This document shows positions 1 to 9,678 of a stretch of 64,000 nt of DNA, piece by piece. The stretch is from Pestalotiopsis fici W106-1 (Eukaryota; Ascomycota; Sordariomycetes; Amphisphaeriales; Sporocadaceae). The notes beneath the pieces are model-generated. The model made no database searches. It was given only the letters and a program-made list of their open reading frames with translations, and had not been told where the DNA came from. The stretch lies in assembly GCF_000516985.1 (NCBI RefSeq), contig NW_006917096.1, forward strand, positions 1,783,606 through 1,847,605, in the 5' to 3' direction. Position numbers and translations under genes: made by a program. Within the stretch, counting starts at the first letter, position 1, and each line of letters opens with the position of its first letter.

Positions 1-1181
1 AAATCAAGCTTCTTTGAGTGAGCTGGTCAATATAAGATCATCAAATTCAGTCAGCTTACTGCTTGGATTGATACTGCAGCAGTGCGAACTCAGAGAGATC
101 AGGGCAAATCCAATCCATTTCACAAGCATCGGATGCGGCCCGATAAGTGTCAAAGGCCTACTTTCTTGCCAGTGACCATCTGCTTCAGACCAATGGACAC
201 GGCTCTGGGTGTAACATATGTATGTGACAGCAATATAAGAGCCGAGTCGAACTCCTATCTTAGGATGCCGCGAATTTTATGTGCGTAGCTTTATATTAGA
301 TCCAGGCGCAATTAGTTACAAATGGAATTACAATACTAGTATTTAATATGACGGTATAGGAGAAGGGAAATTCTATATATCGCAATCTTGGTACGACCTT
401 AGAGGGGGCGCTGCCTCGTCCTCACTCAATCGGGTTGTATCTCGGAATCCGCCATCAAACTTATCACGGAGCTTCGATCACGTAATGTATATATGTTTGC
501 GCCGCGGTGTGATATTTCCAAGGCTGCGGACGTTTCTAGGGTAAGAAACGAGATAGCCTTTAGTTTGGGCAATACGTAGGTTTGATAGTCACGGGGACTG
601 AAGCACTCAAGATGGGCATGCCATGGTTTTAAAGAGCGGAAGGCTCTAGGGAACTATAACAAGCACTTCCAGAAAAGAATAACTTCATGGACACCCCAGT
701 GACTAGCGCCATTAGGAATCGAACCTAACACTCCATATACCCCCTTCCAGTGTTGCGTTCACCAACACTTCCTCGATCGAGCGTTCAGTCTAAAATTTAC
801 CAAAATAAACTACATGTGCAACCTGTATGCTCCTTCGACAGTAACTTCATAATTAGAGACCGATTTATAGATGATTTTATTGAAATAATATTATTTCAAT
901 AACCATCTAATCAAAATATTTCCAATTTAACAGTATCTACGAAAATCAAATCTGATTTAAAAACTAAAATAAATAAATAAAAAAGCCATACTTTGAGTTT
1001 TTAGCTAACCCCGCATTGCTACATATTTCCCGACTCCACGCTACTAGGTATTTCTTGGCGGCGGCCACTAAAAAGTTGCATATGTGGCTGGGACGTCGTC
1101 TGCTTTTTTACTCGAATAATATCCGTATATATCCTGTCCTGAACCGTTTGTTTCTCGATCCAGTCTTATTACAACAACACG
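1..1181. other. Intergenic, AT-rich stretch upstream of the first gene
   Basis: I see no supportable gene here. The short open frames lack coding character. Bases 820-985 are strongly AT-rich and contain a perfect 26-bp palindrome (listed separately). A T-arm-like sequence on the minus strand near 700-730 resembles the 3' end of a tRNA, but no complete cloverleaf can be built around it. Confidence 0.6.
877..902. repeat. Perfect 26-bp AT palindrome
   Basis: The two halves around the centre at 889/890 are exact reverse complements, and all bases are A or T apart from one G and one C. It lies in an AT-rich block about 280 bp upstream of the F-box-like gene. It could extrude as a cruciform or be a chance product of AT-rich DNA; no known element was recognised. 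Confidence 0.8.
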
Positions 1182-3593
1182 ATGCCCAAGGCTTTGGATA
1201 ACCTGCCATTGCACCTACTCGAGCTCATTTGCGAGTTTATCGTTGCCCACGATGATGATGACGCGTACAGCGATAAGGGAGCAGGAGTAGATCTGTATGC
1301 CTTCGCGCTGTGTAGCAAGACCTGCTGGACGGCAGCCAAACCACAACGGTTCCGCCAGATCCAACTATGGTTATCGGCCGCCGATCCGTGTGCCGACGGC
1401 GTGGCTCCTTTCGGATTTCGCCAGCAACACCATATTCAGCGCTGGGTTGAGTTGCTCGATAAATACGACGGCTGGCGACATATCCGCCGCCTCCGAGTAA
1501 CTTGCGGACCCGACGAAGAGGCCAGGAAACAGGACCCGGTTATCGAATGGGATTCTCGGCATGATTTTGAAGTCGACTACTTCCTGAAGCCCTCGAAAAT
1601 AACAAACAACTTTGGTTTGGACGACGATGATTTTGGCCACGGTGATTTTGGCCACGGTGATTTTGGCCACGGTGATTTTGGCCACGGTGATTTTGGCCAC
1701 GGTGATTTTGGCCACGGTGATTTTGGCCACGATGATTTTGGCCACGATGATTCGGGCCACGATGATTTGGGCCACGATGATTTGGGCCACGATGATTTGG
1801 GCCACAATGATCTAGGCGACGGTGATTTGGGCGATGATGACACATCAAGCCACCTTTATTTGCGCGACGGCGACACGCCAAGCGCCTTTGATTTGCGCGA
1901 CAACGACACAAATCTCGTGCATCTCCTGCCGACCTTTCTTTCAAGGGTGACTGTCTTGCAAGACCTCGTCTGGGCACCTTCTCAGATCCCGTCACGTGTC
2001 GTCGACATGCTTGCGACACAATTCCCACAGTGCAGACTTCATATGCATAGGTTTCAGCTCGGTAGTCTATGGATGCATCGCGATCAGGTACCGCAGCCTA
2101 TTAGCAGCCAAGATTGGGCGCTGGTGACATCACCCAATCTTTGTACTGCTGTTGCTTATTGCAATAGTTCTGACCACAAGGGCAACCTCGGCTTCCTGTG
2201 GCCAGCCGTGATGGACATGGTTGCCGGGGTAGCGCCGAGTCTTCAGCACGTGACATTCAGACCCGGGCCAGCTTCAGCAGCCCTCGGATTGCTGGAAGCA
2301 AGATATGGGGGCAGACCGCCTTGGGCTGGATTTCATCCCGATCTTGCTTCCGGCTCAGGAGACGGACATGATACTCGTAATTGTGAAGATGCAAGCCGAG
2401 GGACGGGGGAGAAGACAAGAGGCGCACTTCGTAGTTTGGTCTATCGGCAGGCAGTAACGGACGAGGAAATGCTGCAATATTCAGAAAGAACGGATTTGAC
2501 CAAGTTGAGTCATCTGACGCTCAGAAAAACCGCCAGCCAGAGCCTGCCGCTTCCCACGCTGGCTGCCCAAGCGCGAGCCGGCGAGTTCTGCAACCTGACC
2601 AGCCTTTGCCTGCAGCAAATGGGCCCTAGGGGGGAACATCTAGGTGCGCTCAATGACATTCTAGAGAATATTGGACCATTGAAACACCTGTGCTTGGAAG
2701 GCTTCGTGGGCAATAACTCATTCAACATCATACTACGACGCCACGGAAAGACGCTTCGCTCCCTGCACCTCGATTCACGTGGCCTTTTTTCCGAGAATGA
2801 CGAGCGCAAGCCTTCTGAGCTCCTCAGGATGACGGCGGCGGAGGTGCAGCGCATCGCAGAGTTCTGCCCATATCTGACAGAGATTGAGATTCCCGTCTCC
2901 AGAAGCCACGGCGACGCCCGCGAGGTCGCCCTCTACCGTGCCCTCTCGCAACTTGGCCGCTTGAAACGCGCCTGGCTCCATCTCTGCTTCTGGGTCGGAC
3001 CAGACGAAAACGCCTCCGACGATGTCCCCGAGGAAGACATGTACCAGAGCTGGGAGAACGCGGCCGTGACACTTCCCCACCTAAAGGACGCGATCGTCGA
3101 CTGTGCAATTGATGGGACCCTCGCGCGGTCCATCTTCAATGTAATCAGCGACGAAGGCAATGCAAGGAGCACGAGGAGCGCTGCCACCACGAGTTTCTCC
3201 AACTTGCGCTGGCTTCGCCTGGACGTTCGACGTGAAATAGGCCGCTTCGCCACACCGGGCTACGAGGAACCCGACTTTGACGGTCTTCTCGATCTCTTCA
3301 CGCGGAGCTGGGTGGTAGAGAGACGAGAGGAGTCACACGATGACAAAGACGGCGAGGTTTTGTCTCAAGCCGCATCGCCACCGTCTCAAAATGCTTCCGG
3401 TATCGTGGTCACTGGATTAGATGAGGAGCGGGCGCAGAGGGCGGCCAAGGAGGATTGGCCAGAGCACGATGAGTGGCAACATGACTCGCGGAAAACATTC
3501 AAGACGGCGTTTGAGGAGTTGTGGCAGCCAGACATGAATAAGCCACAGTGGTGGAATGACTGGCGAAGCTTTCCACTCCAAATGTCCGAGTAA
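1182..3593 (+). CDS. F-box-like protein with pentapeptide repeat tract
   Basis: A single open frame gives 803 residues. The first 20 residues (LPLHLLELICEFI, then a segment around YAFALCSKTCW) resemble the F-box-like start of many fungal proteins that may bring substrates to SCF ubiquitin ligases. The rest contains scattered leucine-rich segments (around LSHLTLRKTA and LKHLCLEGF) that could form degenerate LRRs. Residues about 148-219 are 14 tandem pentapeptides of the type DFGHG/DLGHD encoded by a 15-bp minisatellite. The start is the ATG at 1182; the next ATG would remove the F-box-like segment. The C-terminal 100 residues are charged and probably disordered. No intron is needed. The family call is inferred from the N-terminus only; substrate and pathway are unknown. 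Confidence 0.6.
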   Translation: MPKALDNLPLHLLELICEFIVAHDDDDAYSDKGAGVDLYAFALCSKTCWTAAKPQRFRQIQLWLSAADPCADGVAPFGFRQQHHIQRWVELLDKYDGWRHIRRLRVTCGPDEEARKQDPVIEWDSRHDFEVDYFLKPSKITNNFGLDDDDFGHGDFGHGDFGHGDFGHGDFGHGDFGHGDFGHDDFGHDDSGHDDLGHDDLGHDDLGHNDLGDGDLGDDDTSSHLYLRDGDTPSAFDLRDNDTNLVHLLPTFLSRVTVLQDLVWAPSQIPSRVVDMLATQFPQCRLHMHRFQLGSLWMHRDQVPQPISSQDWALVTSPNLCTAVAYCNSSDHKGNLGFLWPAVMDMVAGVAPSLQHVTFRPGPASAALGLLEARYGGRPPWAGFHPDLASGSGDGHDTRNCEDASRGTGEKTRGALRSLVYRQAVTDEEMLQYSERTDLTKLSHLTLRKTASQSLPLPTLAAQARAGEFCNLTSLCLQQMGPRGEHLGALNDILENIGPLKHLCLEGFVGNNSFNIILRRHGKTLRSLHLDSRGLFSENDERKPSELLRMTAAEVQRIAEFCPYLTEIEIPVSRSHGDAREVALYRALSQLGRLKRAWLHLCFWVGPDENASDDVPEEDMYQSWENAAVTLPHLKDAIVDCAIDGTLARSIFNVISDEGNARSTRSAATTSFSNLRWLRLDVRREIGRFATPGYEEPDFDGLLDLFTRSWVVERREESHDDKDGEVLSQAASPPSQNASGIVVTGLDEERAQRAAKEDWPEHDEWQHDSRKTFKTAFEELWQPDMNKPQWWNDWRSFPLQMSE
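1627..1838 (+). repeat. 15-bp coding minisatellite, about 14 units
   Basis: The unit GATTTTGGCCACGGT repeats head to tail inside the F-box-like gene. The first six units are identical at the protein level (DFGHG). Later units drift stepwise to DFGHD, DSGHD, DLGHD, DLGHN, DLGDG and DLGDD. Because the unit is a multiple of three, copy-number change keeps the frame. The uniform 5' end and decayed 3' end suggest recent expansion from the 5' side. Confidence 0.95.
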
Positions 3594-4893
3594 ACTCGAC
3601 GTCGGACAGGAAATATGTTCACAATGGCATCCAGAAGCGCCCGGCATTCAGGTTTCTTGACAAGGACAAAGAGCCGTGCTTGGATGAGCGGATAAATTCG
3701 CCAGTAAAATGTGCTATCTTTTATTTCAAAAGGTAGCACCGAGACTAATCGTTCAATGTACTACCAACTCATAACCTTCTCCCGATCTCAACAAATCAAA
3801 AGATTCTGCAAGACTTCCTTGTCATGGCATGATGCTGCTATGCGTCAAGTGAAATAGTCGTTAGGATCATGGGCGAAACGTATCAATGGTGCTCATGACC
3901 AGAAATCGTGAAACTACAATTTAGTCCCAATCCTGCTCATATTACTGATTCAACTACTACTAGTGACCGTTTCATTGCCCGTGAATGTGACGCATGTGCT
4001 CGGCACATAGGTGTACCCTGGTATTGTGCTTGTGTAAGTAGTCGTGAGGTTCTTCTCATTCACTTTGAAGGTCCAACCTCAGCCCTGGTCCCAGAGCTCG
4101 CAGGTAGATGCCAAAATCATGATAGGTTGAAGTATTGCCTGTCGTTGCGAGTATGGTAACCTGGACACCGATCTGAAGGAGCTTTACTTGATTAAAACCA
4201 AAGGTTCGCCATGCGGAGATTGCCATGTTTCCCATCCATATTAGAGCCCTTCCCGTGTATAGGTGTTCCAACGGGAAAGAATTGTTTGCAACGTTGTTCA
4301 CCATATAGCAGGAATACACGTTCGGAGTGAAAACAAGGTACTCTGTAGTTGTCTTGGTGGCAGAGGTATTGTATTGTAAAATTGTTTCGATATACAGCAC
4401 TAATGATATGCTAGTCTGTGTGAAGGTGCGCTATCATGAAGACGCTCAATACCTATGCGGCTCACTAAGAATCCTACACCACCCATTAGCTTCGGATCCG
4501 GTCGGCCGACTGAGATCCGAAGTTCTGCGGCCTGTCTCGGCCCAAAATCCGACTATCGCCGCGTCTAGATTTTAGGGTAAATATGGAGTATCTATAGCCT
4601 CTCGGATCGATCGCCTCGGACGTGACTGGTGGAGATAACCGAGTCTACCATAGTATGATGGAACTTCATACAATACGGAGAAGCTGATGATTGATTATAA
4701 TGTTTTTTGAAAGATGACTTCAAGTGCTGTGCTAGTAAAGGCGCAGTATAATTATAACGTAGGCGGCATATTGCGATTGTTTCATTTCTTGTTCATATTC
4801 CGTCTTCTTCTTGATATTCTCCATCAAAGATTTTTATCAAAATTATATCCTCCATACAAGCTTTACAAGTAACGAAGATCCTCTCTATCCAAC
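3594..4893. other. Intergenic, no gene seen
   Basis: About 1.3 kb between two plus-strand genes. Short open frames on both strands look random. A C/T-rich leader precedes the next start codon at 4894. No RNA gene or mobile element was recognised. Confidence 0.5.
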
Positions 4894-5884
4894 ATGACGA
4901 TTCTCCTCACGGGCGGTAGCGGCAAAACGGCCACACGCATTGCGGCGCTGTTGGCCGCTGACAAGAAACCCTTCCTGCTAGGTTCGCGCCAAGGTCCTCT
5001 ATCTCATGCTGCGTCGCATGACCGTGAGAAACCTTTGATCAAATTTGATATGGGCGATGAGTCGACCTGGAGAGAGCCCTTCAGCCGTGATACGCATATC
5101 GAAGCCGTCTACCTAATGGAACCTCGGATCAGTGAACCTTGGGTTTCCATGAACAAGTTCGTGGATTTTGCGGCCGAGAACCACGGCGTCAAGCGATTCG
5201 TTTTATGCGCTGGCATGTCGGCTGCGATTGGCAAAGACGGCATGGGAAGAGTTTGGGAGCATTTTATCCAGTCTGGTGTTGAGTATTGTGTACTTCGCCC
5301 GTCTTGGTTCATGGGTATGCGCAAATCTTTTACATTCGACTTTCGCTGACAGTAACTTTTATTCAGAGAATCTGCTTGAGCCGGGTAGCGCATTTACCAT
5401 CAGCAAGTCCAACAAAATCTTTACCGCTACCCAGGACGGAAAGATTCCATTTGTTAGCGCTGATGATATTGCCAAAGTAGCTGTACACGCTTTGACAGTG
5501 GAAAAGTCCTACAATTGCGACTTCAAGGTTCTTGGACCTGAGAACCTGACTTATGATCTGGTGCGACCACACTACCTATAACCGATCCTCTCTTAAAAAG
5601 GTTTGTACTGACGAGAAATACATTTATAGATTGCCGAGAAACTCTCCAAAGTCCTCGGGCGTAGAATCGAGCATGTCAAGCTCGACGAAGCAAGCCGGAT
5701 TCAAGGCTTGGTCCAAGCTGGTCTGTCGGACTACTTTGCTCGGTTCTTGACGCGACTAGAACTCTCAGCATCTAAAAACTCGGAAATGGCAACAAGCGAT
5801 GCTATCGAAAAAGTAACGGGTCATGCTCCAAAGAGCTTTGAGGAGTTTGTTGAAGAGAACAAAGTCATTTGGTCCAATAATTAA
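4894..5884 (+). CDS. NmrA/EasG-like NAD(P)-dependent dehydrogenase
   Basis: Three exons (4894-5314, 5367-5560, 5630-5884) encode 289 residues, the usual size of the festuclavine/agroclavine dehydrogenase (FgaFS/EasG) group in the NmrA-like SDR superfamily. The N-terminus MTILLTGGSGKTATR is the Rossmann nucleotide-binding loop. The middle (around GVKRFVLCAGMSAAIG and CVLRPSWFM) and the C-terminal GHAPKSFEEFVEENKVIW fit the family. Intron 1 is 52 bp GT-AG. Intron 2 is 69 bp with a GTGCGA donor and TTATAG acceptor. In ergot alkaloid clusters such enzymes reduce a chanoclavine-aldehyde-derived iminium, but no DMATS, EasA or other cluster gene is visible here. It may therefore be a stand-alone oxidoreductase with another substrate. 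Fold and family are well supported; substrate is not. Confidence 0.85.
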
Positions 5885-6698
5885 TCACCCTTTGACGATT
5901 GGAAGAGGTCGCAGGCAGCATTAGCAGAAGACATGTCAGCGTGATTTATTACGGTCGTAGGGAAATTAGACCGGTAGACTTGTTCCTTTTCAAACGCTTT
6001 ATCTCCTCCTGACATCTTCTTTCTGCAACACCCTCAAGCTGGTCAAGACCAAGTCGCCATAGTCGAGGCGAGTGCTGGTCTGGACTTGGTTTCCCCAAAG
6101 ACGTCTGGGCAAGTCTTATCCAAGTATCATCGCATACAATGACATTCCGTGTTTTTCGAAGTAAAAGAGCACCTGAGAAGGCCCTCTCCTGTCCACGCCT
6201 TGGACTTACTCCCCGCACTGCGTGTACGGAGAGTCTGGGGAGTAGGTAAACATTGTGTGGAGTAAAACATCGCTGGAAATTAGGACCGACAGTGACCCCA
6301 CCGTGGGGTGACTTGGGTCCGGGGTTGACTTGGGCGGGAACCGGGAGTCGGAAGTCTTAGCGACGGAGCGTCCCCAGTACGTCCTTGATTCTATTGTGGT
6401 AGTAGTGCTCAGAAGACGGACCAATCGTCATGCCAAGCCTGTACTGGCACTGCAATATCTAATAAATGGCGCTTTTTTCGCTAGTTTTCCATCTTTTCCT
6501 AATTCCATGGCATAGGCTCATCATGACTTCAGTGGATACAAAGGCGGGGATGATTCAATCTTTTAGAACTATAAGTTGGAGGCACGGTGCCTAGTAGGTA
6601 GGTAGGTAGGTAGGTATGCTTGGTCGTGAGCACTTGTCTTCTTTACTGCCGATGAGTCTGAAGCCGCTGTTCAGTTCTTCCCAAGGTAGCACCCAACC
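5885..6698. other. Intergenic, promoter side of the GH32 gene
   Basis: No gene seen. The stretch contains a short TAGG microsatellite close to the start of the downstream fructosyltransferase gene and C/T-rich patches typical of fungal promoters. Confidence 0.5.
6593..6617 (+). repeat. TAGG tetranucleotide microsatellite
   Basis: About five to six tandem TAGG units lie roughly 85-105 bp upstream of the GH32 start codon. Shorter relatives (GTAGGTAGGTA) occur near 14753 and 61918, so the motif recurs in this genome region. Confidence 0.9.
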
Positions 6699-8613
6699 AT
6701 GTGGTCCCTCGTCTTCTTTGCTGCCGGAGCACTCGGCCAGGCAGGTATAGACTACAATTCCGCGCCTCCCAACCTGTCCACACTCGCCAATGGTTCTCTA
6801 TTCGAGACTTGGCGGCCTCGCGCTCACATACTGCCTCCCTTTGGACAGATTGGAGACCCCTGCGCCCACTATGTAGATGCCGAGACGGGCACTGTCCATT
6901 TCGGCTGGCTTCACGATGGTGCTTCGGGGGCGACCACGGATGACCTTGTCACATACAAGGACTTGAATGCAGATGGCGCCCCCTTCATCGAGGCGGGAGG
7001 ACTGAATGATCCGGTGGCCGTATTCGACGGCACCGTCATCAACGTGGGCGTGGACGGAAAACCAACGTTTCTATACACCTCCGTTTCGTATTTGCCCATC
7101 CAGTGGACCATTGCTTATACTCGTGGAAGCGAGACACAGTCTCTCGCTGTATCCTATGACGACGGCAAGAACTTTACCAAGCTGGAGCAAGGGCCAGTTA
7201 TCCCAGGACCTCCCTTTGCCGTTAACGTGACAGGATTTCGGGATCCCTACGCCTTTCAAAGCACACAGCTCGATACACTCCTCAACAGCACTGACGGTAC
7301 GTGGTACCTTGTCATCTCGGGAGGCGTACACGGCGACGGTCCAAGTCAGTTCCTTTACCGCCAGTATGACCCCGAGTTCCAGTACTGGGAGGAGCTTGGC
7401 CAATGGTGGCACGAGGTCGCCAACACGACATGGGGAAGTGGCAACTGGGCGGGCCGTTGGGGCTTCAACTTTGAGGTATCCAACATCTTCACACTGGACG
7501 AAGAAGGCTACAGTGATGACGGAGCATTCTTCACCACCCTGGGAGCCGAGTGGTCACTAGCACCCATTGTGCCCCAAGTGTCTGATTTCAGGGACGCGCT
7601 GTGGGTCTCGGGTGACGTGACAATCGAGGACGGCGAGGTCAAATTCATTCCTTCATATGCGGGAAAGTTGGAATGGGGACACTCGGCCTATGCGACCCAT
7701 GGACAGGTTGTCCGAGCAGACTCGAAGCCGTCCAATGCGAGCGGCGCTCCGGATCGGTTCATCTCTACCACGTGGCTCACTGGAGACTACTATGGCACCT
7801 TGGACCCGGCTACCAACCAGCAGAATTGGACCGGCGCCCTTCTTTTGCCCCGAGAGCTCAGCATCGGAAAGATTTGCAACGTTGTGGACAATGAACTCGC
7901 TCGAGAGGTCGGATCATGGAAAACAAGCCGAAATGAGTCGGGCGTTGTGGACCTTTCCACCCTTAGGCAAACCATTGTGAGAGAGTCGCTTGCAGCCCTC
8001 TTGGAGGGTGAGAGCTTCCAGGAAGACAGCCGTACTCTGAACTCTTCCGCCGTGATACCATTCCAACAATCTCCCCAATCCAAATTCTTTGTCCTCGAGG
8101 CCTCGATCACTGTCCCGCAGTCAGTCCGGGGCGGTGATGTCAAGGCAGGATTCCAGATACTCGCTTCCGAGTATGAGAGCACAAGTATCTACTACCAGTT
8201 CAGCAACGAGTCCATCATGGTTGACCGAGCCAACACCAGTGCTGCCGCCGAGACTACCAATGACATTGACTCCCGGAATGAATATGGACGGCTCCGTCTT
8301 TTCGATATTGCGCAAGATGGCGAGGCGACAGTAGAAGTACTCAAATTGACTATTGTGGTTGATAACGCAGTGGTCGAAATTCACGCCAATGATCGATTCG
8401 TTTTGAGCACGTGGGCACGGTAAGTTCTTGGAAACTCTTGCTTGACCTGGTTGTGATTGTAGATTCAACACTTGCTAACTTGGATGCGACAGCTCTTGGT
8501 ATGCCTCATCAACTGAACTTCGCTTCTTTCATGAAGGAGAGGGCGAAGTCACGTTCGAGAACATAACAATTCACGAGGGCTTGTTTGATGCCTGGCCGGA
8601 CCGCGCCTACTAA
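6699..8613 (+). CDS. Secreted GH32 fructosyltransferase / beta-fructofuranosidase
   Basis: Two exons (6699-8419, 8493-8613) encode 613 residues; the 73-bp intron has a GTAAGT donor and a CTAAC branch site. Residues 1-16 form a signal peptide (hydrophobic MWSLVFFAAGALGQA), so the enzyme is probably secreted. The glycoside hydrolase family 32 triad can be placed: nucleophile D53 in QIGDPCAHY, transition-state aspartate D182 in GFRDPYAF, and acid/base E259 in NFEVSN. GDPC instead of the invertase NDPNG motif, and FEV instead of ECP, are features of the Aspergillus-type fructosyltransferases that transfer fructose from sucrose to make kestose-type oligosaccharides. Hydrolysis of sucrose or inulin-type substrates is also likely. 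A C-terminal beta-sandwich follows (about 420-613). Several N-glycosylation sequons are visible. Whether transfer or hydrolysis dominates cannot be read from sequence alone. Confidence 0.93.
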
Positions 8614-9678
8614 GTCTTGCAGGTAGCATTAATCTATGACAGCTAGCTTAGGTATTCAAGCAAAATACATCATCATCATGTACATGATATTTACGACTCC
8701 GTCGTGACTCATGCTTTACAAGAGTCTCGTTAGCGAATCAGCAACTCGCCACAATCAAAATGTGAAGTAAAGAAGTAAATGATTGCAGAGAACGGCTCAA
8801 CCGGACTTACATGCGGCGCATCTCCTCCAGTACCAGAGTCGAGTTTCAAGATCTATCACTGGCTATCTTCTTCATCATGCAAACGCGTGCCAGCAGCCAA
8901 CAATCTGTTGGGCGTCGAGAGTACTGCTCTTCGAACAATCGATAACAGCCTTGCGTGAAGCGGTGCGTTTGCCTACAAAGAAATTCTACGCCACGCCCAC
9001 GGCAGAGGCACAAAATCCAGCGTCTCTTTCCATTTTCAAGCTCCTTCCCCTATTACTTGTGCGGCGAGCAGCTCAAGGTGCAAGCTTCAACACCGTCAAC
9101 AAGTATTTGCAGAACACATCTGGTGACTCGATCAACAGTCAACGAGAAGCACGCGGCGCTTTGAACAGACGGAAAGAGCGTAGCATCGCATTTGTTCTCT
9201 TCTCGTTAAAGCACCCTTGTCTTCTCTCTTTTATTTCATTTCACTCTTTCACTTGACAATAGTGAAGCAACTCGATCCTCTAACCATCCCGTCGTCGATC
9301 TCATCTCCCTCCCCATCGCCATTCGCATCACTGCGCATCGTCGCGCCGACTATCCTACCCATCATCTACCGGTTCAAACGGCGGCGGGAAGTTGATCACA
9401 TACTCGTCGCAGCCCCGAGATACCGGCGACCTTGGATCACTGCCCTCAATCGCATGGTGGTACAAAAAAACACAGAGATCATCTCTTCCAAGTTGAAGGT
9501 ACGAGCCTCGGCGACTCTCACAAGATCGTGTCTTTCTCCTCACCTGCGCCGGCACCGGCGCCTTTCTCCTCCTCATTTTGCACTCTAAGATTACCATCCC
9601 TTGACTTAGCCATATTCTCTCTAACATATATGCAGACAGGTTTGATCCTTGGCATCAAAACTCTTGAACATCGTAACC
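8614..9678. other. Intergenic and probable long leader of the next gene
   Basis: No protein-coding gene is supported. From about 9220 the plus strand is C/T-rich, as is usual in fungal 5' leaders, and it leads into the ATG at 9679. The sequence ATATATGCAGACAG just upstream could be a leader-intron acceptor. Confidence 0.45.

Noticed and set aside
1371..2028. Antisense and shifted frames across the minisatellite
   Set aside because: They stay open only because a 15-bp repeat without stop codons is open in several frames; the sense frame continues into a full-length protein.
9216..9650. Plus-strand open frames before the 2EXR/F-box-like gene
   Set aside because: They are Pro/Ser-rich because of the C/T-rich leader, have no domain and mostly begin at non-ATG codons; the region reads better as a 5' untranslated leader.
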